From Ascoidea rubescens DSM 1968 (lineage: Eukaryota; Ascomycota; Saccharomycetes; Ascoideales; Ascoideaceae), in the NCBI RefSeq assembly GCF_001661345.1, contig NW_017962919.1, positions 372,001 to 436,000 of the forward strand: 64,000 bases of DNA. Reading direction: 5' to 3'. Under the pieces are notes generated by a model. It saw nothing but the letters and a program-made list of their open reading frames with translations. It was not told the DNA's origin and ran no database searches. Positions within the stretch are counted from its first letter, which is position 1. Each line of letters begins with the position of its first letter. Below are positions 1 to 9,627 of this stretch, piece by piece. The position numbers and the translations under genes were made by a program.

Positions 1-40
1 AGAAAACAGGTGAAGATCAGTTGTAGATATAATCAGAAGG

Positions 41-1300
41 ATGATAAGATCTGTTCTCAGTCGAAATGCCGGCATTTTAAAGGCAAGGCCGTTATCCATT
101 GGTGTTGTCAGCAGCGTTGGTATAGGATTCAACAGGATCAGCGATTTCAAATTGAACAATTTCAAGAACGTTAATAGTTTCAATAATGATAGAAGTCAAA
201 TTTCGTCTATTCGTTATAATTCTACATCGTCACTATCACCAGTCGGATCGACATTGGCAGGTGCATCAGAAGGATTAGAAAATAAAAGCAGCGAAATTTC
301 AACTACATTAACTTCATTTGCCGACAGTTCAAGTGAATTGATTAGCAATGCCAATGGGGAGTTGTGTACATATATTGGGTATTTTGAGAATCTTGGGTTG
401 GCAAAGAGTTGGTGGTGGCCGCCAGATTTTGTTACGCATTTGTTTGAATATGTTCATGTTTATACTGGATTGCCATGGTGGGGGACTATAATGACGGTTG
501 CTATTGGGGTCAGAATTTTATTGTTTCCATTGTATATTAAGAGTGCAGACAATCAAGGGAAAATGAACAATGCCAAACCCGAGTTGGACGCAATTCAAGA
601 ACAGATGAAGGAGATTACTAGTAATCCAGATCGAGATGTTGCAAAGGTTCAACGATTAATGCAACGTAGAAGATTGATTATGCAAAAACATGACATTAAG
701 ACGCGATATTTGATTGCACCATTGATTCAGGTTCCATTTGCTATTGGTATATTTGCTAGTATTCGAACATTGACGGGCATTCCAATTCCTGGATTTGAGA
801 ATCAAGGTATCCTATGGTTTACAGATTTAAATGCAGCCGATCCATATTTGGGATTGCAAATAATTACAGCGGCAGCATATGTATTGTTTATCAGATTGGG
901 AGGAGAAACAGCAGGATCTAATTTGTCGCCAACAATGTTAAAAGTATTGACAGGGTTACCAGTTCTCTCTATTCCATTGACAATGAATTTCTCGAGTGGA
1001 TTGGTGTTTTATTTTGCTATAAATGCGTTGTTTTCAATCATCCAAAACATGATATTAAGAAACAAGAGTTTTAGAAAATTCTTTAATATTTCTCAAATTA
1101 ACAGAAATGCTCAAGCAAAGGGAAAACCATTCAGCATCAAAGAATTTGTGGATGCTAAAGTAGCGCAGAACAAAGCACAATTGGAAGACCAGCTCCGAAT
1201 CGAGGAGATAAAAGAGAAAAGAAAACATCAAAAGGATAGAAACACAATCATGTCAAAGGAGGAATTTGACAAGATGTTTGTTAATAAGAGAAAACAATAA
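41..1300 (+). CDS. OXA1: Mitochondrial inner-membrane insertase Oxa1
   Basis: A 419-residue member of the YidC/Oxa1/Alb3 family, which inserts mitochondrially encoded and some imported proteins into the inner membrane, notably subunits of cytochrome oxidase and ATP synthase. The N-terminus is Arg/Ser-rich and acid-poor, as expected of a mitochondrial presequence. The conserved core begins at about residue 123 with SWWWPPDFV and runs to about 345. It holds several hydrophobic segments and a charged matrix loop (about 175-225). The last 75 residues are Lys/Arg-rich, like the ribosome-binding tail of yeast Oxa1. Length is close to the 402 residues of S. cerevisiae Oxa1. The ATG lies only 40 bases from the window edge, so the promoter is not visible. 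The family assignment is firm. Confidence 0.95.
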   Translation: MIRSVLSRNAGILKARPLSIGVVSSVGIGFNRISDFKLNNFKNVNSFNNDRSQISSIRYNSTSSLSPVGSTLAGASEGLENKSSEISTTLTSFADSSSELISNANGELCTYIGYFENLGLAKSWWWPPDFVTHLFEYVHVYTGLPWWGTIMTVAIGVRILLFPLYIKSADNQGKMNNAKPELDAIQEQMKEITSNPDRDVAKVQRLMQRRRLIMQKHDIKTRYLIAPLIQVPFAIGIFASIRTLTGIPIPGFENQGILWFTDLNAADPYLGLQIITAAAYVLFIRLGGETAGSNLSPTMLKVLTGLPVLSIPLTMNFSSGLVFYFAINALFSIIQNMILRNKSFRKFFNISQINRNAQAKGKPFSIKEFVDAKVAQNKAQLEDQLRIEEIKEKRKHQKDRNTIMSKEEFDKMFVNKRKQ

Positions 1301-2028
1301 AGTGGCATCGATTGCGGCATGTACATAGAAATACAACAATCAGGTTGACAATGTTATGTAAAAGAGAGAAACCCCAAAAAAGCAGGACAGAGCGATGTGC
1401 AAATTAGATGAGCTATCCATGGTGCTGGATGTGGAATGTAAAACGCATGTTTTGCATATTTCAGCGCCACTGTGATTGCACCCATGATGCTGGTTTTTTT
1501 GTTTGCAGGGGTTCGCCAAGGAACGATGCCCGAGAGTCGGAGCGTCGGACTTCCAGTGCGCGTCCTGATAAGGCAAGGGAGGGGTATATTGCACGCTGTT
1601 GGGCTGGACTCCGAAGCTCGCGGCCTGTGCGGTCCGCGCGCGCTGTCGCTCCCCGCAGGCCGCTCCCAAGCCGACGCACAGTAAGAGCCGAGAAAACGTG
1701 CTAATTGGGGATTATTTGGCAAAGATCGAGATTTTGGGTTCTATTTCGTTAGGAGGTGAAGCAAAAAAAGAACTAGCTGGGTTAACTGGGCTCTTTGCGC
1801 AAACTGAGTTATGGGGTTTTTTATAATGCCACTGTTTTGCACTTCTCCAACGGTATATAAACAAATAGATGTCGTTTTCCCTGCTTTGCTCTTTTGCTTT
1901 GCTCTCTTTTCCCCTTTAGTTTGGATAGCATTGATAATCATCTGTTTCTCCCATTTGATCTTCCCTAGATACACATTCTTGTCTCAATTAACCCCAATTA
2001 CATATTTCATAGCACCCTACTGCCCACA
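1301..2028. other. Intergenic region OXA1-ALD with GC-rich island
   Basis: This region holds the OXA1 3' end and the aldehyde dehydrogenase promoter. About 1500-1690 is strikingly GC-rich: 47 of the 60 bases in 1621-1680 are G or C, by direct count. Several short overlapping frames are open there, but none has a recognisable product. The rest is ordinary AT-rich DNA. Confidence 0.7.
1854..1861 (+). promoter_or_regulatory. TATA box of aldehyde dehydrogenase gene
   Basis: The sequence TATATAAA lies about 170 bases before the ATG at 2029, followed by a pyrimidine-rich stretch typical of yeast start-site regions. This spacing is normal for a yeast TATA-driven gene. Confidence 0.55.
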
Positions 2029-3579
2029 ATGCTAAGAACATCCATCTGCTTGAAGAAATCCATCCCATCTTTGGTCAGATTCTACTCTACCAACAAGCTT
2101 CCCTTATCCGTTCCTATCACTTTACCCAATGGCATCAAATATGACCAACCAACTGGATTGTTCATAAATAACGAATTTGTTCCCTCTAGACAAGGCAAGA
2201 CCTTTGAGGTCATCAGTCCCTCCACCGAAGAGGAAATCACACATGTTTACGAGGCTAGAGAAGACGACGTCAATATCGCCGTTGAAGCTGCTACACACGC
2301 CTTTGAAAACACTGACTGGGCTACTCAAGATCCTGCCATCAGAGGAAAGCTCCTATACAACTTGGCCGAATTGGTCGAAGAACATCAAGATGTTCTCGCC
2401 TCGATCGAATCTCTCGATAACGGTAAGGCTCTCCAATTGGCCAAAGGCGACGTTGGTTTGGTTGCCGCTTATATCAGATCGTGCGCAGGTTGGGCCGATA
2501 AAGTTTACGGAAAATTGATCGAAACTGGAAGCACCCATTTTTCCTACTCGAGAAGAGAACCTCTAGGTGTCTGTGGGCAAATTATCCCATGGAATTTCCC
2601 ATTGCTAATGTGGTCCTGGAAAATTGCTCCAGCTCTTGCCACTGGTAACACTTGTGTCTTGAAAACAGCCGAATCAACGCCATTGTCTGCTTTATACGCT
2701 TCAAAATTGGTCAAGGAAGCTGGTTTCCCCAGGGGTGTTCTCAACATAGTCTCTGGTTTTGGCGGTACTGTTGGTGCAGCAATTGCCTCCCATCCAAAGA
2801 TTAAAAAAGTTGCCTTTACTGGTTCAACTAGAACCGGTAGAACTATTATGAAAGCTGCTGCCGAATCAAATTTAAAGAAGATCACTTTAGAATTGGGTGG
2901 TAAATCCCCAAACATTGTGTTTGCCGATGCTGATATTAACAAGGCTGTTCAAAATATCATTTTGGGTATTTACTACAACTCTGGTGAAGTTTGCTGTGCA
3001 GGTTCAAGAATTTACGTTCAAGAATCCATCTACGACAAGGTTCTTGAAGCCTTCAAGACTCAAGCTGAAGCCGTTAAAGTTGGTGATCCATTTGATTTAG
3101 AGACCTTCCAAGGTGCTCAAACCTCTCAACAACAATTGGACAAGATCTTGAGTTACATCGACATTGGTAAAGAAGAAGGCGCTAAAGTTGTCACTGGTGG
3201 TTCAAGAATAGGCGACAAGGGTTATTTTATCAAACCAACCATTTTTGCCGATGTTAAAGAAGACATGAGAATCGTCAAAGAAGAAATCTTTGGTCCAGTT
3301 GTCACCATCACCAAATTCAAGGATGTTGACGAAGTTATCAAATTAGCGAATGACTCTGAATACGGTCTAGCTGCTGGTATTCACACTTCAGATATTAATA
3401 AAGCCATTGATGTCTCTCATAAGATCAAGGCCGGTACTGTCTGGGTTAACACTTACAATGATTTCCATTCCCAAGTTCCATTTGGTGGATTTGGTCAATC
3501 TGGTATTGGAAGAGAAATGGGTGCCGAAGCTCTTGATAACTATACTCAAATTAAAGCGGTTAGAATTAAAATTTACTAA
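2029..3579 (+). CDS. ALD4: Mitochondrial aldehyde dehydrogenase (Ald4/Ald5 type)
   Basis: A 516-residue NAD(P)-dependent aldehyde dehydrogenase that would oxidise acetaldehyde to acetate in the mitochondrial matrix. The first ~25 residues are basic and Ser/Leu-rich ([14 protein letters not shown]...), a clear presequence, which separates it from cytosolic Ald6. The general-base Glu is at 288 in LELGGKSP and the catalytic Cys at 322 in GEVCCAGSR. The NAD-binding TGST motif and the [10 protein letters not shown] segment are present. It closely resembles S. cerevisiae Ald4 throughout, but I cannot separate Ald4 from Ald5 by eye, so the symbol marks the closest remembered relative. Codon choice looks biased to frequent yeast codons, suggesting high expression. 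A GC-rich island and a TATA box lie upstream. Confidence 0.93.
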   Translation: MLRTSICLKKSIPSLVRFYSTNKLPLSVPITLPNGIKYDQPTGLFINNEFVPSRQGKTFEVISPSTEEEITHVYEAREDDVNIAVEAATHAFENTDWATQDPAIRGKLLYNLAELVEEHQDVLASIESLDNGKALQLAKGDVGLVAAYIRSCAGWADKVYGKLIETGSTHFSYSRREPLGVCGQIIPWNFPLLMWSWKIAPALATGNTCVLKTAESTPLSALYASKLVKEAGFPRGVLNIVSGFGGTVGAAIASHPKIKKVAFTGSTRTGRTIMKAAAESNLKKITLELGGKSPNIVFADADINKAVQNIILGIYYNSGEVCCAGSRIYVQESIYDKVLEAFKTQAEAVKVGDPFDLETFQGAQTSQQQLDKILSYIDIGKEEGAKVVTGGSRIGDKGYFIKPTIFADVKEDMRIVKEEIFGPVVTITKFKDVDEVIKLANDSEYGLAAGIHTSDINKAIDVSHKIKAGTVWVNTYNDFHSQVPFGGFGQSGIGREMGAEALDNYTQIKAVRIKIY

Positions 3580-4026
3580 TTCATATTATATTTTTCACTT
3601 TATGACCTTTGCTAATATTAAGATTTGATGAGTTTTATTTTTTATTTTTATTTTTGTTTTTGTTTTTGTTTTTGTTTTTATTTTTATTTTTTACTTTTTT
3701 ATTTTTCTATTTTTACTTCAAATGTTTTTATTTATTTCTTTTAATTAATAGTTTTAGTATGCTGTACTGTGCTTTTTTTTGTATTTTTTTTTGTATTTAT
3801 TACATATTTAAATGGATTAAATTATAAAAAGTATTACAATTTGTGTAAGTGAATTGACAGGATTTTCAAATTTCAAATTTCATGGACAAATAAATTTTGG
3901 CTTAAGTGATCTGATCTGATTTGAAATTCCCAATTGATTATGGTTTATTTAAGTCAGAAATTGACCAATCAGGTGCGTAAGCGTGGCAATTTATTTCAAT
4001 AAATTCCAAATTTTCAAAACTGTTAA

Positions 4027-4059
<33 letters not shown>

Positions 4060-4215
4060 CAAAACAAAACAAAACAAAACAAAATAAAGTAAAGTAAAAT
4101 AAAATAAAGTAAAATAAAATAAAATAAAAACCAAAAATGTTATATATATATATATTTATGTATATATATTTATGTATTGATTGAATGAACCAGTTAATCA
4201 GCGTAGAAATAGAGC
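3580..4215. other. Convergent intergenic region with simple repeats
   Basis: This lies between two converging genes, so it holds both 3' ends. It contains T-rich runs (about 3630-3710), the AAAAC repeat described separately and a TA-rich stretch (about 4140-4170). No gene is visible. Confidence 0.7.
4031..4129. repeat. AAAAC pentanucleotide microsatellite with AAAAT/AAAGT tail
   Basis: Ten perfect AAAAC units fill 4031-4080. A degenerate mix of TAAAA and TAAAG units follows to about 4129. It is non-coding, between two gene ends. Confidence 0.9.
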
Positions 4216-5340
4216 TTATAATTTAGCTGAGATGTATTCGTATTTGTCGTTAACCATTTGAACAATCTTTTCAGCAACACCGAAGGATAATTCGTAAGCC
4301 ATAGCACCTGCACCGTAAGCATCGATCAAGAATTTGTTACCTTGTTCTTTGATCAAAACCTTGGATAATTTCAAACCACCTTTTCTAACAGCTCTGATGC
4401 TGACATTGACCTTTTGAATGTTGAATTCACCTTGAGCGTTTAATAATTCTCTAAAGTATGGTTTAGCGCTTGCAATCAATTCTTGGGTTTCGGCTTCTCT
4501 TTCAAATGGACAGAAGTCGTTGATTTGTTTGGTGCTACCGATTAAGAAACCGCCATCGATTGGTCTTTCGATAACGTAGATCCATGAGCCATCTTTGTGT
4601 TGAACAGTGACGGTTTTGTTGTAGTATGGGATGGTGGTTGGTTGTGGGCAGTTTGGTTTTGAGACAACCAAAGTTTGGGATCTGATGAAGAAGGTTTCAG
4701 GGTCGTAACCACCATGGTATTGTAAACCTCTGCCGGTGGCGTTAACAACACCCAAGATATCAGAGAAGTTGCCGAAACAAGAGGTGGCTTCAAAGACTTG
4801 TTTGATGGATAAGACGTCCAATTTGATGAACTTGACATTGTAAAAGACAGTAAGACGGTTGAATAAGAATTTCAATAAATGAGGAGCATTGGCGACCCAT
4901 GAGTCGTATTCGCAGCCGAAGTTGACGTTGTTGAATGGGATGATGCTGGAGGATAGGGTCTTGAAGTTTTCCAAGTTAGAAGCATTGTAACCAACGTTGG
5001 TGCCGGTAACGTAGCCAATTGATGGTTCCTCAAGATAGTCGATACCCTTGACAAATTTGACAGAGGATTCTGGGAATTCTTGGGCAAATTTCTTAAAGTA
5101 TTTGACAGTGGTTCTGTTCAACTTCATTTCAAAGACATCTTGTTCAGAGTAAGATGGAATTGGTCTAAAGTGAGCACCAGCCCAAGCAGAAGCATATTCA
5201 TAGGAGTATTCAGGATCAGTTGGGAAGTATTTGGAGATGAGCAATACTTTGTAGCCTTGTTTGGACAATTCGTAGGCAGCAGTTAAACCAGTGATACCAG
5301 CACCGACAACGATGACTTTGTGAGTGTTGCAAGCAGACAT
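4216..5340 (-). CDS. D-amino-acid oxidase family flavoenzyme, peroxisomal
   Basis: A 374-residue FAD-dependent oxidase of the D-amino-acid/D-aspartate oxidase family, which converts D-amino acids to 2-oxo acids, ammonia and hydrogen peroxide. The dinucleotide-binding motif GAGITG is at 13-18, followed by the conserved WAGAHF segment (about 53-58). The C-terminal part has the family pattern of Arg plus GG (SIRAVRKGG) and a Gly/Ala-rich YGAGAM segment. The protein ends in AKL, a peroxisomal targeting signal type 1, which fits the peroxide product. I chose the ATG at 5340 because the frame extends six codons upstream only through a TTG codon. A TATA box lies 140 bases upstream. Whether it prefers neutral or acidic D-amino acids cannot be decided by eye. 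Confidence 0.9.
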   Translation of the reverse strand: MSACNTHKVIVVGAGITGLTAAYELSKQGYKVLLISKYFPTDPEYSYEYASAWAGAHFRPIPSYSEQDVFEMKLNRTTVKYFKKFAQEFPESSVKFVKGIDYLEEPSIGYVTGTNVGYNASNLENFKTLSSSIIPFNNVNFGCEYDSWVANAPHLLKFLFNRLTVFYNVKFIKLDVLSIKQVFEATSCFGNFSDILGVVNATGRGLQYHGGYDPETFFIRSQTLVVSKPNCPQPTTIPYYNKTVTVQHKDGSWIYVIERPIDGGFLIGSTKQINDFCPFEREAETQELIASAKPYFRELLNAQGEFNIQKVNVSIRAVRKGGLKLSKVLIKEQGNKFLIDAYGAGAMAYELSFGVAEKIVQMVNDKYEYISAKL

Positions 5341-5479
5341 TTTAGGGATTGTAAGCAATTGAGAGAGCAGGGGAGAGAAGGGTTCTATGAATATGTTCTA
5401 CAAGAAGATCTGAAGGATTAGGTACTATGAGGAAAAAAAGAGAAAGAAGAGGGAAAGAGACTGCTCAGAGAATCCAAAG

Positions 5480-5487
5480 TATTTATA
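5480..5487 (-). promoter_or_regulatory. TATA box of the D-amino-acid oxidase gene
   Basis: On the minus strand this reads TATAAATA, about 140 bases upstream of the oxidase ATG at 5340. The spacing and sequence are canonical for yeast. Confidence 0.6.
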
Positions 5488-5551
5488 TGGATGGCAGAAC
5501 AAGCAAAGGTTCCTGAAACTGAGTGTCGATTGATGGAAGATTGAAACACAT

Positions 5552-5857
5552 TTAAGGAAAAGTTCCTTTTGATTGGTAAATATCGAGCGTTGAGCTGAAC
5601 AGAAGTGGAAAGGCCAGAACAAAAATAACACCTTTGAAATGGGCAGAGCGCAGATTTCCAGCACACTTTCGGTGGTTCGAGGCCCAGTACAGGAGCTGTT
5701 TCAGGTGTTGGGACATAGGAGGTTCTTCTGCTGCTGCTGCTTCTGCTGCTGCTTCTGCTTCTGCCATGGCTGTCTGTCGAGTTCTGGTCTGATTTTGGCT
5801 GATCTGTGATCTGTGTTTGGTAGAACCTCCTGTTTCTTTGGTATCCAGACTAGACAT
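5552..5857 (-). CDS. Doubtful small ORF with Ala/Glu repeat
   Basis: A possible 101-residue product starting at the ATG at 5857. It contains an Ala/Glu repeat (AEAEAAAEAAAAEE) coded by a GCA/GAA repeat, then a basic stretch (NHRKCAGNLRSAHFKG) and a hydrophobic end. I recognise no family. It lies directly upstream of the oxidase TATA box, so it may be only open promoter DNA, or an exon of something larger. I list it only as a possibility. Confidence 0.18.
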   Translation of the reverse strand: MSSLDTKETGGSTKHRSQISQNQTRTRQTAMAEAEAAAEAAAAEEPPMSQHLKQLLYWASNHRKCAGNLRSAHFKGVIFVLAFPLLFSSTLDIYQSKGTFP

Positions 5858-6809
5858 CACATTGGTCTTGGTGTTCAAAGGTACACTAACACTTCAATGC
5901 TGCTTCTCTCCAACTTCGTCCTTTATGCAAAGTGTTTCATCAGCTCGCTTTCTTCTGTTTCCCTCTAATAGGTATTGATAGACCTTAAAATTAACGTAAA
6001 CAGCAGATTGCATTGAAACAGACTTTGAACAGAAAATAGCCGTTATCTTGTCACATTGCTTCTGATTAGCATTTTATTGTCTTTCCTACGCTTTCTATTG
6101 TCAACTAAATAATATTATTTATCAACACTACTCCACCACTATCACTAATACACTGCTTATCATTTGGGTTCACCACCAATCGTTGTTGGTTTGCTTAGCC
6201 TGTTTATCTCCTTATTATCCTATTCTAGAGTCAAATCAACTGTCTGTTATCTATTCTTACATTTTCATGATCACCCAAACTTAAATTGCCTATTTCATTT
6301 TCATCAGCTTGTTTTTCCTTGAAAAATTCAATGGTAAATCTTCTCTTAATCTTAATTCTTTTTACCAATTTTTTTCCAAAATTCGGTAAAAACTGTTAAT
6401 GAAGTTATTGAAATTACCGAAACCATCCTACGATAATTTCCTGTTTTCTAAACTTCCTAGTGATCGTTGCCTTCAAGCCTTTAAGAACAGTAGCAAAACA
6501 CAATATATTAATAAAATCTTTCCTAAAATAATCATCTCCAATAATGCGTGTCCGCCGCGTCTCTAACGCAGTTCTCAAACTCACGCACTTTCTCACGCAC
6601 TTTCGCCAGTTATTTTTCAACTTTGTTTCATTTCAAATTATTCGACTTTTAGCATAAAATCTGTTTCAAAAATATTTACTAAACTAAAACTTTGTTCTTC
6701 TCGGTTTTTACCTTCTAAAGCTATCATATTACATAAATAATGTTCATTTCTAACTACATTTCTAATTACATTTTTAATTAATCTGCTAGTAAGACAATTC
6801 ATCATTTTC

Positions 6810-8057
6810 CTAATTTCTCATCAAACACTGGTTTATCATTGCTTTCTTTCGAAGATAATTCGAATTGCTTACCTTATTCTTTCTCTTATTATAATATATT
6901 TGATTATACTTGCAATAAAAATCACTATACTGCTTTTCCATTTCAAAATCACTCGCTTCCTTAAAAAATACATTATCATTCTGATTCTGATTCTGATTTT
7001 GATTTATATTTTTCGCAACACCTTCAAGATCTAATGTATGAATAATCTTCTTTTTCACCTTCTCACCCATTTCTCTATACTCACAATACTCAAGAAACTT
7101 ATTAAGCGTAACTGCTGGTTTATTTTCATATCCAGGATTCAAACATGACATTTGCTTTTTGTAATTAATAACCTCCAGTTTAAAACTGAAATCATTATCA
7201 GTATCAGTATCATTGTTCAATTTTATCCCTATAACATTATATCTTCTTTTAGAGCCTGTTCTTCTATAAAATTCACAATTGTTTTTTTTTAATTCTAAAT
7301 GTATCTTGTAAATTCTCTTCATATATTCATTTTCACGCTCATTTCCATACACATTTTCACATTGTGTAAAATTGCTTTCTTCGTATTCTTTGCACTCATT
7401 TAAAATGTCCTCAATAGGCTTTTCATATTTAAAATTAAAATCAAAACCAAAATCATAATTCAATCTATCGTCAGAATTGCTGTAACTATTCTCATAATTG
7501 CTATAAATATCTCTATAATCAATTTTCTCTTTATCATTATCATTATCATTATCATCATCATTCTTTATATTATTGTCATTAATATTTTCATAAACATCAT
7601 CATAAAGTAAATTATTAATATGATATTCCATATTCATTTGAAAATAAGAAACTGCATTAGACTCTGCGCAATTAAATGACATGCACGATTTATCGATTTC
7701 GTATTCAAAACCACTCCCTAAATTAGCAATGTAATCCTTATCAAATGAATATGTACACTCAAAAGGATTAATATAAAAATCATTTTCATTGTCATCCTCA
7801 AAATCTTTTTTGTCATTTAATTCAATTTCTTTCAAATCATTTTTCCTTTCATTAGCCTTTATACTGTTCTGATGATTTCCACTATTATCTCCACGAACTT
7901 TAAAAACATTGTTCATGCTTTCATTATCTATCTTTTTTGTATTTTTTATCTTTTTCACTTTTGTCATTTCTTCTATTTCCACTTTATCACTTTCCATCAA
8001 ACTACCATCGCTGTAACTTAACAACTGATCAATATCATAGAGATTAATGTCCAGCAT
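6810..8057 (-). CDS. Acidic Asn/Asp/Glu-rich protein of unknown function
   Basis: A 415-residue open frame from an ATG at 8057. I do not recognise it. It is highly charged, rich in Asp, Glu, Asn, Lys and Tyr, with DN repeats around residues 165-175 and a short QN repeat near 350. Two segments look more like folded protein: about 245-290 (KIHLELKKNNCEFYRRTGSK...) and about 300-345, with Cys and hydrophobic residues. The C-terminus is basic. There is no signal peptide or membrane segment. The frame's length in AT-rich DNA argues that it is a real gene, probably fast-evolving. Its long low-complexity parts would make remote homologues hard to find. Confidence 0.7.
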   Translation of the reverse strand: MLDINLYDIDQLLSYSDGSLMESDKVEIEEMTKVKKIKNTKKIDNESMNNVFKVRGDNSGNHQNSIKANERKNDLKEIELNDKKDFEDDNENDFYINPFECTYSFDKDYIANLGSGFEYEIDKSCMSFNCAESNAVSYFQMNMEYHINNLLYDDVYENINDNNIKNDDDNDNDNDKEKIDYRDIYSNYENSYSNSDDRLNYDFGFDFNFKYEKPIEDILNECKEYEESNFTQCENVYGNERENEYMKRIYKIHLELKKNNCEFYRRTGSKRRYNVIGIKLNNDTDTDNDFSFKLEVINYKKQMSCLNPGYENKPAVTLNKFLEYCEYREMGEKVKKKIIHTLDLEGVAKNINQNQNQNQNDNVFFKEASDFEMEKQYSDFYCKYNQIYYNKRKNKVSNSNYLRKKAMINQCLMRN

Positions 8058-8777
8058 ATTATCCTCCTATTATTTCGTTGCTTTCAAATAGTTACTCTTT
8101 CTATTAATATGTATTTAAATTTTATTTGAGCACAATCAGGGCTTTTATATCGATTGCATCTGCACTATTATATGACTAACTTTTGCTGTCAAATAAAAAG
8201 AAGCAATCAAAAACGAATAGTTAAAGCAATATGCATGATCATCCCACAAGATGCGGGTTTGACACATCCAACTCTCGAACAATAGAAATACATGCATGAC
8301 CAAACTTTGTCTTTTTTTAACTTTGTCTTTTTTTATCTTTTTTGTTCAAGATTTGCTACAATTTTTATCACACGCGATTTTTGATTGGTTCAATATTTGC
8401 ATTGTGTATAATAAAATTATATATCTCAACTGTTTCCTTTTTTTTTCTTATATTTTTTTTGTTTTATTTCTATTTCTTTTATCGTATCTTGCGTTATTTC
8501 TGTACTTTGTTTCGATTTGAAAGCAAAAGAATCATATATTATGACAAAGATTTTAATATAAAAGAGCAGCAGATTTCTCTTTTGCTCTTCATTCTTAATA
8601 TTTATTTTTTATTAATAATCATATTAATTATATCAATTACTTCTCTACAAACTCCGCTAATTTGTCTTATATTTTTGCAATCACATCTGATAATAATAAT
8701 TTATTAATCTGAACAATCTATCAATACCCTAATCACCACTACTATTACTATTACTATTTATTTTTAATTATATCAAA
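8058..8777. other. Intergenic region, divergent promoter, T-rich
   Basis: This is the shared upstream region of the acidic orphan (-) and the small basic protein (+). About 8300-8520 is strongly T-rich, which opens long Phe/Leu frames that look spurious. No other gene is visible. Confidence 0.5.
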
Positions 8778-9101
8778 ATGATTAGCACCAAAAGTTCCAC
8801 CTTCATCAAAGCCGAACCAACTTTAAGAAAACAAGTGTTAAAACTTTCTAAAATCCAAAAGCCTATTGCTAAAAAAGTTGTTAAACAATCCAACACAAAA
8901 GAGCTCTTTAAACTTGAACAAATTGATTTAATTCTTAAACAATCAATTGCCAAGAAGCCAATTATTAATAAACCAATTATTAACAAACCAATTGGTAAGA
9001 AACCAATTGCTCAAAAAAAGGTGATTGCTAAAACTGTTGCTCCAAAAAGATTGATTCTTACATTTCAAGGTAAATATATTAATACTTTCAACCTTGATTA
9101 A
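8778..9101 (+). CDS. Small basic protein with KKPI/NKPI repeats
   Basis: A 107-residue, strongly basic protein. The ATG has a good yeast context (AAAATG with A at -3). The middle (about residues 53-76) repeats a KKPI/NKPI unit: KKPI, NKPI, NKPI, GKKPI, AQKK. There are no membrane segments and few acidic residues. I recognise no family. It may bind nucleic acid or be a mitochondrial or ribosome-associated protein, but that is only inference from charge. It could instead be the first exon of a longer gene, though I see no convincing GTATGT donor at its end. The frame is short, so confidence that it is a gene is moderate. Confidence 0.45.
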   Translation: MISTKSSTFIKAEPTLRKQVLKLSKIQKPIAKKVVKQSNTKELFKLEQIDLILKQSIAKKPIINKPIINKPIGKKPIAQKKVIAKTVAPKRLILTFQGKYINTFNLD

Positions 9102-9627
9102 TTTTCACGTTGTTTATGCTGTTCTATATATATTATATTTTTGTTAATTGTTTTATATTATATCTTGCTTAATTCCCTATTCTATATTTTATGTTATTCT
9201 CTAAAGTGCGCTCTCTAATATAATAACTGATATTTCTCTTATATGTCACAAAATCCCTAAGAAACACTTCTGCAAACACACCACAAAACCTCAAACAATA
9301 TGGGTTTCACAAAACTATCTCCTTCAAAGGTTTTTCTATTTTAATAATCGTTACCGATTTCAAATAGATTACAGGTTTTTATTTTATTAAAATCCAAAGT
9401 AATTGTCACCAATCAGAAACATAATATTGAATCAACTAAACATAAATAAAACTTGTATAAAACTAAACATGACTATTTATAATAATCATAATCTCAAATC
9501 AAAAACAAAATATATTACTCAAATCATTGAAAATAAAAATAAATATTTAAATGGATATACAATAAAAAAAAAATAATAAAAGGATATCAAAAATTAAAGG
9601 CCAAATCTCATAAATTATTCAAATAAA
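9102..9627. other. Convergent intergenic region, AT-rich
   Basis: Between the small basic protein and the 3' end of MCM3. It is AT-rich with A-runs near 9540-9600. I see no gene or structured element. Confidence 0.5.

Larger units (their letters stand above)
5341..6809. other. Long intergenic region upstream of the oxidase
   Basis: It contains the oxidase promoter, the doubtful small ORF at 5552-5857 and T-rich DNA. Around 6545-6605 lies a short CG-rich patch with a tandem TCACGCACTT repeat (two copies). No other gene is apparent. Confidence 0.5.

Noticed and set aside
1354-1722. Overlapping short frames on both strands upstream of ALD
   Set aside because: All lie in a GC-rich island, overlap one another and have no recognisable protein features.
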